A stretch of 64,000 nucleotides of DNA from Acidimicrobiales bacterium (lineage in GTDB: Bacteria > Actinomycetota > Acidimicrobiia > Acidimicrobiales > Palsa-688): contig DASUWA010000023.1 in NCBI GenBank assembly GCA_036378675.1, positions 1 to 64,000 on the forward strand, read 5' to 3'. Below the pieces are notes generated by a model. That model saw only the letters and a list, made by a program, of their open reading frames with translations. It was not told where the DNA came from and ran no database searches. The position numbers were made by a program, and so were the translations under genes. Position 1 is the stretch's first letter. Each line of letters starts with the position of its first letter. Shown piece by piece: positions 26,728-34,266 of the stretch.

Positions 26728-27801
26728 TCAGACGCTGAGCGGCAGGGCCAGGCGGAGGGCCCGCTTGGCCAGAGACCCCACGAGCAGGCCCCTCTGGTAC
26801 ATGCGGTCGTCGCCGCTCTCGCCGATCGCATAGCGGTGGTACAGCTGCTGGCAGACGGTCGCCGTCCTCCAGCAGGCGAAGGCCTCGTACCAGCCGATGG
26901 TGTCCGTCGGGATCCCGGTGCGGGCGCCGTAGTGTTCGACGACCTCGGCGCGCGTCGGCAGGCCGATCCGCTCGAGCCCTTCCACGGACAGGGCCCGGTC
27001 AGCGGGGGTGTCGGCCGGGTCGGGCCAGTAGTTGAGGAGGGTGCCCAGGTCGGCCAGGGGGTCTCCCACGGTGGCCATGTCCCAGTCGAACACGGCGGTG
27101 ACCCGATCCGGCCGGCCCTCGGCGAACTGGCAATTGTCGGGCTTGAAGTCGTTGTGGATGATCGACGCCCCCGGCGACGCGGGGATTGACGCGCCGAGGA
27201 TGGTTGCTACCTCTTCCATCACCGGGCCGTGCTCTTCCGACGCCACGAGCCGCCACCGCTTGGTCCAGCCGTCGATCTGCCGCTGGACGTACCCGTCCGG
27301 CCGGCCCAGATCGGCCAGGCCCAGGGCGGCCGCATCGACGAGGTGCAGATCGGCGAGGGCGTCGACCACGGCCAGCCCGATTCGGCGGCCTGCCCCGGAT
27401 GTTTCGGCCATCGACGGCGGCAGCTCTCCCCACACCACCACGCCCGAGCGGTACTCGGAGACGACGAAGTCGCCGCCGATGACGTCATGGTCGTCGCAGA
27501 AGAGATAGGCCCGCGGAGCGCGGTCGTAGCCGCGCCACAGACGCGAGAGCACCCGGTGCTCTCGTCGCATGTCGTGGGCGCCCGGAGCCAGCCGGCCGAA
27601 AGGCGGTCGGCGCAGCACCAGGCGGAGCGGCCCGAACGACAGCTGATAGGTGAGGTTGGCCGATCCGTTGGGGAACTGCAGCACAGACATCGGGGCGGCC
27701 GTGTCCAGGCCCAACCTGGCCAGTTGCGGGCGCAGCCAGCCTTGGAGCCGGTCCCAGGCCAGTTCCTCGCCCGGGCGGACGGCCGCCGTCTCCGTGCTCA
27801 C
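26728..27801 (-). CDS. APH-family phosphotransferase (4-hydroxyacyl-CoA kinase candidate)
   Basis: A 357-residue protein kinase-like enzyme of the aminoglycoside phosphotransferase/ACAD10-11 N-terminal type. The catalytic loop is HNDFKPDN (about 215-222) and the metal loop FDWDMATVGDP (about 239-249). LVLRRPPFG near residue 64 carries the ATP-binding Arg region of this subfamily. It is encoded with an acyl-CoA dehydrogenase in one coupled operon (28900-26728). In the levulinate pathway and in ACAD10/11 such a kinase phosphorylates 4-hydroxyacyl-CoA before elimination. That role here is inferred. Confidence 0.85.
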   Translation of the reverse strand: MSTETAAVRPGEELAWDRLQGWLRPQLARLGLDTAAPMSVLQFPNGSANLTYQLSFGPLRLVLRRPPFGRLAPGAHDMRREHRVLSRLWRGYDRAPRAYLFCDDHDVIGGDFVVSEYRSGVVVWGELPPSMAETSGAGRRIGLAVVDALADLHLVDAAALGLADLGRPDGYVQRQIDGWTKRWRLVASEEHGPVMEEVATILGASIPASPGASIIHNDFKPDNCQFAEGRPDRVTAVFDWDMATVGDPLADLGTLLNYWPDPADTPADRALSVEGLERIGLPTRAEVVEHYGARTGIPTDTIGWYEAFACWRTATVCQQLYHRYAIGESGDDRMYQRGLLVGSLAKRALRLALPLSV

Positions 27802-27995
27802 CCCTCGATGAGCTCGACGGCCTGCTGGGGGCAGGCCAGGACCGCTTCCCGCGCGGCTGGGATCCCGTCCGGCTCCACCGGGATGGCCCGGTCCCGGATG
27901 GCGTAGCCGTCATCGTCGTACTCGATCATCCCGGGGGCGACCGAGTAGCAGCGCCCGTGGCCCACGCACTTGCTCGAATGCACAATCAGCTTCAC
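27798..27995 (-). CDS. 3Fe-4S/4Fe-4S single-cluster ferredoxin
   Basis: A 65-residue actinobacterial ferredoxin of the P450-partner type: CVGHGRCYSVAP followed by a C-terminal CPQQAVELIE. The His in the first motif, where a fourth Cys would sit, suggests a 3Fe-4S cluster. The start is GTG (VKLIVHSSKC) behind GAGAGGAG; the longer upstream frame belongs to the oxidoreductase on another frame. It is coupled to both neighbours by GTGA-type overlaps. It most likely passes electrons to the P450 at 19219; no ferredoxin reductase is in the window. Confidence 0.92.
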   Translation of the reverse strand: MKLIVHSSKCVGHGRCYSVAPGMIEYDDDGYAIRDRAIPVEPDGIPAAREAVLACPQQAVELIEG

Positions 27996-28903
27996 TTCGG
28001 AGACTCCTCTCTGGCTCGAAGCCCCAGATCGCTTGCGATCAGCGAAAGCCCGACCTGCTTCTCCTCCACCGTGCCGTGGGCCGGCCAGAGCTGGTCGGCC
28101 CATACGACCAGATGGTCGAAGCCCTCGACCCGGTAGGCTTCCACCGTCTCGGGGTCCGGCTTGGCGATCCGGACGTACACCTCGAATTCGCCGTGCCGCC
28201 CGTGCGCGGCGCGGCGGTCCAGCAGCTGGTCCCGGTACCGGCAGGCGTCGTCCAAGGAGGGGGTGGCGGAAGAGAACCAGCCGTCTCCCAGCCGGGCCGC
28301 TCGGTCGAGCGCGGCATCGGTGTTGCCCCCGAGGATCAAGGGGACCCGGACCGGATCGGAGCACAGCTGCAGTTGCTGGGCCCGGTAGTAGCGACCCTCG
28401 AAGTCGAACGGACCGCCCTGCCAGGCCGCCCTCATGTAGGCGATCGACTCGACCAGTCGCCCGTAGCGCTCGGCGAAGGGCACGTCTAGGGCATCGAACT
28501 CCTCGGTCAGCCAACCCGCCCCGAGGCCGAGCAGAAAGCGTCCGCCGGAGACGTCCTGGAGGGTATGGGCCATGCGGCCGGACAGGAGCGGATGGCGCAG
28601 CGGGAGCAGGTAGATGCCCGTCGCGAGCCGGATCCTCTCAGTCGCGGCTGCGCACGCCGCGAGAGCGACCAGGGGGTCGGTCAGCCGGGTGTCGGGCTCG
28701 ACGATGGGCGAGGTCCGTCTTTCGTGGGCTGCGGTGCCGGCCGTCGGGTGGCTGCTGCTGTATCCGACCGGGAGGGCGACATGCTCGCCCAGCCACAGCG
28801 ACTCGAACCCGGCCCGGTCCGCCTGGCGAGCCAGCTCCACCAGATCGGACGCCGACAGGTCGTAGGCGCAGACACCGATCGAGGTCTCGCCGGCGGAGGT
28901 CAC
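27992..28903 (-). CDS. LLM-class (F420-type) oxidoreductase
   Basis: A 303-residue TIM-barrel luciferase-like enzyme. Marks are LVELARQADRAGFESLWLGEH, IRLATGIYLLPLRHPLLSGR, the GRFLLGLGAGWL turn and VPLILGGNTDAALDRAARLGDGW at the far barrel side. Such proteins use F420 (or FMN) for hydride transfer or monooxygenation. The GTG start overlaps the acyl-CoA dehydrogenase stop (GTGA), and the stop overlaps the ferredoxin start. Choice of F420 over FMN is inferred from the actinobacterial subfamily look. Confidence 0.9.
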   Translation of the reverse strand: MTSAGETSIGVCAYDLSASDLVELARQADRAGFESLWLGEHVALPVGYSSSHPTAGTAAHERRTSPIVEPDTRLTDPLVALAACAAATERIRLATGIYLLPLRHPLLSGRMAHTLQDVSGGRFLLGLGAGWLTEEFDALDVPFAERYGRLVESIAYMRAAWQGGPFDFEGRYYRAQQLQLCSDPVRVPLILGGNTDAALDRAARLGDGWFSSATPSLDDACRYRDQLLDRRAAHGRHGEFEVYVRIAKPDPETVEAYRVEGFDHLVVWADQLWPAHGTVEEKQVGLSLIASDLGLRAREESPK

Positions 28904-30195
28904 GGCCGCCTGTGCTCGTTCAGGACGGCGGCGTACCGGGCCCGGGCCCGGGCTTCGAGCTTCGGCAGGTGCCGGCTGGGGAACAGGTCGTCCGTCGGCC
29001 GGTGGTCCTTGAGTATCTGCTTGGCCAGGGTGGTGCGGTGCACCTCGGTGGCCCCATCGGCCAGGCCCATGTGGTACGACTCGAGCACCCATTCGGCATA
29101 GGGCATCTCCCACGAGACGCCGAGCGCGCCGTGGATCTGCACCGCCCGGCTGGCCACGTCGTGCAGGACCTTGGGCATCACCGCCTTGACGGCAGAGATG
29201 TCTGCCCGCACCCTTTGGTAGTCCTCGTACGTGTCGATCTTCCATGCCGTCTGAAGGACGAGCAGCCGGAACTGCTCCAGCTGGATCCACGACTCGGCGA
29301 TCATGTCCTGGACCAGCTGCTTCTGGGCCAGCGTCTGGCCCTGGGTCCAGCGCGACAGGGCCCGCTCGCATATGTCGTTGAGGGCCTGGCGCACCAGGCC
29401 GATGGTACGCATGGCGTGGTGGATCCGCCCCCCGCCAAGGCGGGTCTGCGCCACCAGGAATCCCTCGCCCCTCTCCCCCAGGAGGTGATCGGCCGGGACG
29501 CGGACTTCGCGGTAGCGGACATACGAGTGAGTCCCGTGGCCTGGCTTGTGCCCGTACAGCCCGACGTTGCGTACGATCTCCACACCGGGCGTGTCAGCCG
29601 GTACCACGAACATGGACATGCGCCTGTGGCGGTGGGCATCGGGTTCGGTGACGGCGAGGAGTATCAGGAACGCGGCGAAGTTCGCGTGGGAAGAGAACCA
29701 TTTCTCCCCGTTGATCGCCCACTCCTCCCCGTCCAGCTCGGCTCGGGTCACGAAGCCGGTCGGGTCGGAGCCGCCGGCCGGTTCAGTCATCGAGTAGGCC
29801 GACACCGCCGTCTGGTCCAGGAGCGGCTTCAGATAGCGCTCCTTGAGATAAGGCGTGCCGAAGTGGGCGAGGATCTCGGCGTTGCCCGAGTCCGGAGCGT
29901 GGCAGCCGAACACGATGGGGGCGCAGTGCGAGCGGCCCAGTATCTCGTTGAGGAGGGCCAGCTTGACCTGGCCGTAGCCGGGACCGCCCAGCCGGGGGCC
30001 GAGGTGGCAGGCCCACAGGCCTTCGGCTCGCACCTTCTCCTGCAGGGGCGGGATGAGTGCCTGGCGGACCGGATCGGACATGTCCCAGGCATGGTCGATG
30101 ACCCGATCGACCATCTCGCACTCGTTGCGCACGAAGTCGTCGGCCCAGTCCAGCTTGGCCTGGAAGTCCGGGTCAGTGGCGAAGTCCCAACCCAC
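28900..30195 (-). CDS. acyl-CoA dehydrogenase (ACAD10/11-like context)
   Basis: A 431-residue FAD acyl-CoA dehydrogenase with MTEPAGGSDPTGF, EWAINGEKWFSSHANFA, GVEIVRNVGLYGHKPG and the C-terminal SYHMGLADGATEVHRTTLAKQ. The GTG at 30195 (VGWDFATDPDF) is chosen over an upstream ATG because AAGGGGGAAC precedes it and the upstream stretch contains the AT-rich promoter element. It is the first gene of the coupled leftward operon ACAD-LLM-ferredoxin-APH kinase. The kinase link suggests phosphate elimination from a 4-phosphoacyl-CoA as its reaction. Confidence 0.9.
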   Translation of the reverse strand: MGWDFATDPDFQAKLDWADDFVRNECEMVDRVIDHAWDMSDPVRQALIPPLQEKVRAEGLWACHLGPRLGGPGYGQVKLALLNEILGRSHCAPIVFGCHAPDSGNAEILAHFGTPYLKERYLKPLLDQTAVSAYSMTEPAGGSDPTGFVTRAELDGEEWAINGEKWFSSHANFAAFLILLAVTEPDAHRHRRMSMFVVPADTPGVEIVRNVGLYGHKPGHGTHSYVRYREVRVPADHLLGERGEGFLVAQTRLGGGRIHHAMRTIGLVRQALNDICERALSRWTQGQTLAQKQLVQDMIAESWIQLEQFRLLVLQTAWKIDTYEDYQRVRADISAVKAVMPKVLHDVASRAVQIHGALGVSWEMPYAEWVLESYHMGLADGATEVHRTTLAKQILKDHRPTDDLFPSRHLPKLEARARARYAAVLNEHRRP

Positions 30196-30221
30196 GGTTC
30201 CCCCTTGTTCGGAAATCAAGA

Positions 30222-30236
30222 TGAAGATTATCATGA
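30222..30236 (-). promoter_or_regulatory. island promoter element E (TCATGATAATCTTCA, minus strand)
   Basis: Copy of the shared element, oriented toward and 26 bp before the GTG of the acyl-CoA dehydrogenase. GATAAT would be the -10 box. It is preceded on the same strand by CTAAT, as the reverse complement of element A is. Confidence 0.5.
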
Positions 30237-30326
30237 ATTAGCCACGACACAAGGGAGAGCCAACCAGGTGGGGTGGACAATCGCATCCTGAACCTGTGGA
30301 CCTCTCGTCAGAAGACGCTGCTAATC

Positions 30327-30359
30327 GCAGGTCTCGGGGTTTCGGGATCATCCCACCAA
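30327..30359. repeat. 33-bp imperfect direct repeat, right flank of the catabolic island
   Basis: Mate of 8108-8140 (28 of 33 identical). It directly abuts the right copy of the 103-bp repeat that starts at 30360. Confidence 0.65.
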
Positions 30360-30462
30360 GGGATGCTCTCAAATGGGAGCGTCCCGACATCTCGAAACCC
30401 CGTCGGGACCAGTGCCTGGCGGGGTTTTTCAATTCCTAGGGAGCTTCACGCAGTTTTGTTGC
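30360..30462. repeat. 103-bp imperfect direct repeat, right copy
   Basis: Mate of 121-223 beside tRNA-Met (about 87 of 103 positions match). It overlaps the decayed end of the membrane-protein pseudogene on its right. Confidence 0.7.
30395..30429 (+). terminator. Rho-independent terminator in the right repeat
   Basis: AACCCCGTCGGG pairs with CCTGGCGGGGTT, followed by five T. It is the counterpart of the tRNA terminator at 156-190, but no + strand gene ends before it. Confidence 0.75.
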
Positions 30463-30990
30463 CTGCCCTCGCCTCCGCACACAGTCAGGATGGCCGCCGC
30501 CCCCAAGAACCACGCAACTGGTGGGAACGCTACGGCGAAGACCCCGTTTTGACCGGCGAGAAACTGCGGCCACGTCTCAGGATGGGAGTGGCGGAGCAGA
30601 AGGTGGCTATCGAGCTTGCCGACGGCAACTCCGACCACGGTCGCAAACAGCAGCCGTCCAACAGCCCCGAACCGCCGGCTCGCGGCCATTGCCACGGCGA
30701 TTGCTGCGGGCAATAGCACCAGGACCAACTGGGCTGCTCCTGTGAGCTTCGCGCAGCAGCGGAGGAAGCATGACCACCGAGCCGGAGCACAGCACGCTCG
30801 CTCCTCCGAACTCCAGAGCTCTCCAGGCCGACGAGCAGCTGGGCACACGCAAGGACGAAGAGCGCAACAATGGTCCGCGGGACATCGCCCAGTCGACGCT
30901 CGCGGGGCGGAGAGTCCGGCAGTAGCTCCAGCGCGACGGAGCCGTCAATGGGCGAAACCCCTTGGGTTAGTTCTTCGCCGCTGACCCCGC
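30429..30990 (-). pseudogene. decayed multispan membrane-protein gene fragment
   Basis: Two frames must be joined. From about 30985 one frame reads ELLPDSPPRERRLGDVPRT then a hydrophobic span (IVALFVLACAQLLVGLE). After a shift near 30790 a second frame gives AAQLVLVLLPAAIAVAMAA, GRLLFATVVGVAVG and FPPVAWFLGAAAILTV. The pattern recalls the N-terminal part of TIGR00374/UPF0104-like lysylphosphatidylglycerol-synthase-type membrane proteins, but this is tentative. The gene is cut off inside the 103-bp repeat, so it seems broken by the event that formed the island border. Confidence 0.4.
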
Positions 30991-31011
30991 AGGATCGGGG
31001 GTTGTCGATGG

Positions 31012-31698
31012 CTAGCTCGCTCTGTGGGAGGAGCGACGTGGGGTATTCGGGCGAGGACCCGGGGGCTTGCGTGTGCCGGCTTGAGGGTCCCACGAAGTGA
31101 TGAGCGTGCGTATGCCTCGCAGGAATCTGTCCTTGTCGGACTGATCGGGTTGGGTCTGAATGTCGTGAAGCGAAGCCATCGCGGGAAAGTCACCTTCGTC
31201 GACAGCCTCGAGTGCATCCGTGGGGCCGAACATCTCGTGAGTAAGCGCACAGCCCACCGCGAACACGTACAGCTCCCGGTGACACTCAACGACCTTTTGC
31301 GCGTTGAGCCCCGCTGCCAGACTGGCCGCGACCATAGGCTCCGAGAACCGTCGGATCATGTTCGGACCTCTCCAGGGTCGGCCTCGCATCAAGGCGATGA
31401 GGCCCCAATGTTCGGCCATGGTCTCGTAGAGGGCGGTGTACATCAACTCGGTAGCGCTCGACCACGGGAGCTGCGGATCGACCTCCGGCAATTGCTCGGC
31501 GAGGTAGTCGGCGCACAAATCCAACATGCCCTCGAAGCTGCCGCAATATCGGTGCACCGCCATGTGCGATGTCCGAAGCTCGGTGCCGACCCTGCGGAAC
31601 GACAGGCCAGCCACACCTTGGTGTGCGAGGACCTCGAGGGCTGTTCGAGCGATCCCCTCATCGGTGAGCTTGAGTTGAGATTTTGCTGGACCGGGCAC
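31012..31698 (-). CDS. TetR-family transcriptional regulator
   Basis: A 228-residue regulator. The N-terminal HTH (IARTALEVLAHQGVAGLSFRR, then SHMAVHRYCGSFEGMLDLCADYL) fits TetR, and a helical ligand domain of the TetR_C type follows. A Pro/Arg-rich tail of 20 residues is unusual. It starts at GTG, 9 bp from an inverted repeat with three half-sites, so autorepression and control of the divergent HdeD/SnoaL genes are likely. Confidence 0.88.
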   Translation of the reverse strand: MPGPAKSQLKLTDEGIARTALEVLAHQGVAGLSFRRVGTELRTSHMAVHRYCGSFEGMLDLCADYLAEQLPEVDPQLPWSSATELMYTALYETMAEHWGLIALMRGRPWRGPNMIRRFSEPMVAASLAAGLNAQKVVECHRELYVFAVGCALTHEMFGPTDALEAVDEGDFPAMASLHDIQTQPDQSDKDRFLRGIRTLITSWDPQAGTRKPPGPRPNTPRRSSHRAS

Positions 31699-31707
31699 CC
31701 GATACAG

Positions 31708-31736
31708 TGTAACGTGCGGTCCGTTACAGTGTAACG
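31708..31736. promoter_or_regulatory. TetR operator, three TGTAACG half-sites
   Basis: TGTAACG at 31708, its exact inverse CGTTACA at 31722 (7-bp spacer) and a further direct TGTAACG at 31730. It lies between the divergent TetR and HdeD-like genes. Confidence 0.7.
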
Positions 31737-31810
31737 GCCCAGCGTAAGGGTTGGGCTACTGCAACTCTGCAACCCCCGGCCAAGAGCTAAGTGAAAGGAA
31801 GGCGTGCGTC

Positions 31811-32497
31811 ATGCTGAGTGCTGTCTCACGGTCGCTGGTCTGGCGTGGCTTGTTGGCGGTGGCTGTTGGCGTCATCGCTATCGCCTGGCCCGGCATCACA
31901 ATTGGCGCGGTAGTGATCGTCTTCGCCATCGGCGCCTTCACCAGTGGGATCTGGCAGGCCGCGTCGGCGTTCTCCCAGGACCGGGTCGGGCCGGTTCTTG
32001 GCCGTCTCATTCTGGCCACGCTCGACGGAGCGGCCGGGATCGTCGCCCTGGCCTGGCCGGGGATCACTGCGTACGTGTTGACGATTTGGATTGCCGCGTG
32101 GGCTGTGGTGACTGGTGCCTGGGAGGTCGCGATGGTGTTCGGGTCGGGCGAAGCTGCCGGCAGGCGGGCGTTGTTCGGGATCTCGGGGATGCTCTCGATC
32201 GCGCTGGGCATCGTGTTGTTTGCGCGACCCGACATCGGTGCAGTGTCTCTCGTCGAGGTCTTTGGCATTTTCAGTTTCGCCGCTGGCATCTCCAGCTTGG
32301 TCTTGGCTGTTGAAGCACATCGGCACCAGCTCGGAGATCAAGTCATTGCGATCGGCCGCCTGACCTCCGGGGCTTCCAACCAGACGAAAGGAGTGTTGAT
32401 GGAAACTTCCGACGCCCGCCCCGATCGACAGGAGCGCGCCACAAATCCCCGATCAATCGCGCTCGACCCAGCTTTCCCGGATTCGGTTTACGCCTGA
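31811..32497 (+). CDS. HdeD-family (DUF308) membrane protein
   Basis: A 228-residue inner-membrane protein with six hydrophobic spans arranged as repeated pairs. The repeat WRGLLAVAVGVIAIAWPGIT / LDGAAGIVALAWPGITAYVL is typical of the acid-stress HdeD family. A 45-residue polar C-terminal tail follows, longer than usual. The ATG at 31811 has AAAGGAAGG 8 bp upstream; an in-frame upstream extension is unlikely. It is followed after 3 bp by a SnoaL-like gene and is probably controlled by the TetR site upstream. Confidence 0.85.
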   Translation: MLSAVSRSLVWRGLLAVAVGVIAIAWPGITIGAVVIVFAIGAFTSGIWQAASAFSQDRVGPVLGRLILATLDGAAGIVALAWPGITAYVLTIWIAAWAVVTGAWEVAMVFGSGEAAGRRALFGISGMLSIALGIVLFARPDIGAVSLVEVFGIFSFAAGISSLVLAVEAHRHQLGDQVIAIGRLTSGASNQTKGVLMETSDARPDRQERATNPRSIALDPAFPDSVYA

Positions 32498-32500
32498 GCG

Positions 32501-32977
32501 ATGGCATCGGACTCGACGCTCTCGCCGGATGAAGCCGCCGACCGCCTCGCCATTCGCGAGCTCTTCGACGCGTACGCCCATTGTGCGGACACCCGTGACG
32601 CGGAAGGACAGAAGGCGCTGTTCACCGAAGACGCCCGCTTCGCGGTGTACATGGACGGCCCGGACTCCGAAGCGAACTACGTTCTGCAAGGCCGAGAGGC
32701 GCTGTCTCCAGTATTCGATGACCTGAACCGCTATCAAGCCACTATGCACTTCAACGGCCAAAGTACGGTCATACTTGGCGCGAACCGAGCGACCGGTGAC
32801 AGCTACACCATTGCTCATCACGTCTACACCGAAGGCGGAACCCGCATGATGATGGTGGCCTGGCTGCGCTATTTGGACATCTTCACCAAGGTCGATCGGA
32901 ACTGGTACATAGCGGACCGCCAGATCATCCTCGAATGGAGTGAGACACGGCCGCTCGGTCCGCCCACCGCGGGCTGA
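32501..32977 (+). CDS. SnoaL-like / NTF2-fold protein
   Basis: A 158-residue protein with the helix DEAADRLAIRELFDAYAHCADTRD cut here only for description (residues 10-33), then ALFTEDARFAVY and strands HFNGQSTVILG, YTIAHHVYTE and WYIADRQIILEW. This is the SnoaL_4 fold of ring-modifying isomerases or dehydratases. It lies 3 bp after the HdeD-like gene, so it is translated from the same mRNA. No ligand or catalytic residue can be assigned. Confidence 0.82.
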   Translation: MASDSTLSPDEAADRLAIRELFDAYAHCADTRDAEGQKALFTEDARFAVYMDGPDSEANYVLQGREALSPVFDDLNRYQATMHFNGQSTVILGANRATGDSYTIAHHVYTEGGTRMMMVAWLRYLDIFTKVDRNWYIADRQIILEWSETRPLGPPTAG

Positions 32978-33158
32978 TTTCCTCCAACAGTCTTGGGGTT
33001 GGGCATCCTGTTCGCGCTGAGGGGTGTTCGCGAACGTGCGGCATAACGCTCCCGGAAAACGACGCCCCCTCGCTCTCCGCCGGTCCGCGGGGACCGCGCC
33101 GCTCGTACCAGTGGACGAAGTCCGATGAGGATTGGCGCCGCTTAGCGTCTATTCGGGT

Positions 33159-33953
33159 ATGGCAGAGCTATTCGCAAGTGGAATTCAGATGGGCGAGTCC
33201 CCCCGGTGGCACGACGGGCGGTTCTGGATGTGCGACTGGCTGGCCGGGGAGATACTGGTCTTCGACGCAGACGGGAACCGTGATGTCGCCGCAAGGGTGA
33301 ACGGACTGCCGTTCTCGATCGACTGGCTCCCCGATGGCAGGCTCGTCACCACTACGCCAGGCGGGGTGGTGGCGGGCCCGGCCCTGGAACCGTACGGCGC
33401 CACCGGTCAGCCGTTGAACGAGATCGTCGTCGACGGCGCCGGTCGGGCCTGGGTCGACATGCCTGGCTCGATGCCGTGGGAGGAGCCCAAGCCGGGGATC
33501 GTGGCCGTCGTGCTGCCCGATGGGACCAGCAGCCAGGTTGCCGACGACGTGTGGTTCCCCAACGGGATGGCCGTGTTGGGCGACGACACCCTCGTCGTAG
33601 CCGAGTCGCACGCAGACCGGCTGACCGCGTGGACCATCACCGACTCCGGCGAGTTGATCGACCGGCGGGTGTGGGCTGATCTCGGACCCGGTGCTGCCCC
33701 CGATGGAATCTGCGCGGACGCTGAGGGCGGGATCTGGTACGCCAGCGTGCCCAAGCAGAGTTGCACGCGGGTCGCCCCGGGGGGTCAGGTGCTCGAGACG
33801 GTCGAAACGGATCGAGGGTGCTTTTCCTGCATGCTCGGCGGCGACGACGGGCGCACCCTGTACATCGTGGCCAACGAGTACGGCGGCAGCGGCGCCTCGA
33901 ACGGCATCGTTCTTTTTCAACGGGTCGCTGTGCCGCACGCCGGGCGTCCGTGA
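33159..33953 (+). CDS. SMP-30/gluconolactonase-family lactonase
   Basis: A 264-residue six-bladed beta-propeller. The metal-binding Glu is in MGESPRWHDGRFW (about 10-22), the Asn in VWFPNGMAV and the Asp in APDGICADAEGG. Family members hydrolyse sugar or phosphorylated lactones. It starts at the ATG at 33159; a TTG 27 bp upstream with GATGAGG before it is an alternative. It stands alone, with no sugar genes nearby. The last residues (RVAVPHAGRP) are polar and short. Confidence 0.85.
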   Translation: MAELFASGIQMGESPRWHDGRFWMCDWLAGEILVFDADGNRDVAARVNGLPFSIDWLPDGRLVTTTPGGVVAGPALEPYGATGQPLNEIVVDGAGRAWVDMPGSMPWEEPKPGIVAVVLPDGTSSQVADDVWFPNGMAVLGDDTLVVAESHADRLTAWTITDSGELIDRRVWADLGPGAAPDGICADAEGGIWYASVPKQSCTRVAPGGQVLETVETDRGCFSCMLGGDDGRTLYIVANEYGGSGASNGIVLFQRVAVPHAGRP

Positions 33954-34036
33954 GGGGCCCCCTCATCGCCAAGAACAAGACCAGATCGGTCGTTTGACAC
34001 AACTATGCACAGCGTCACCGAAGACGCGTACTCGCG

Positions 34037-34195
34037 GTGAGCATCGCCCCGCCCTCGCCGCCTGGTCAATTCCAGCAATCCTACGCCGACCTGCTCTTCG
34101 TCAAGGGCTTCGACGCGGTCATCGGCTTCACCCAGGACGCTCCAACCGCCAACCTCGCGGCGCCAGTACCCAACTCCCAGTTCCCTCCGCTGTAG
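34037..34195 (+). other. possible small gene or 3' gene remnant
   Basis: A 52-codon frame from GTG encodes PSPPGQFQQSYADLLFVKGF, then DAVIGFTQDAPTANLAAP and a stop just before a strong terminator hairpin. It reads like the end of a longer protein whose 5' part is lost. No ribosome-binding site or family is recognised. Confidence 0.3.
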
Positions 34196-34211
34196 ACGTC
34201 CCGAGTTCTAG

Positions 34212-34258
34212 TTGTCGGCCCCGGTGAGTCGCTCCATCGCGAGCACCGGGGCCGACAA
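34212..34258. terminator. perfect 15-bp hairpin between convergent genes
   Basis: TTGTCGGCCCCGGTG pairs with CACCGGGGCCGACAA around a 17-base loop. There is no T-run, so it is probably a bidirectional terminator. Confidence 0.6.
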
Positions 34259-34266
34259 CGATCAAC

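Noticed and set aside
30196-30234. Upstream ATG for the acyl-CoA dehydrogenase at 28900
   Set aside because: The extra residues are not family-like, and the stretch holds the shared promoter element; the GTG at 30195 has a good ribosome-binding site.
30262-30358. Possible tRNA-like fold ending in ATCCCACC before the right repeat
   Set aside because: GGTGGGGT can pair with ATCCCACC, but there is no T-loop consensus, D arm or anticodon stem, so it is not a tRNA gene.
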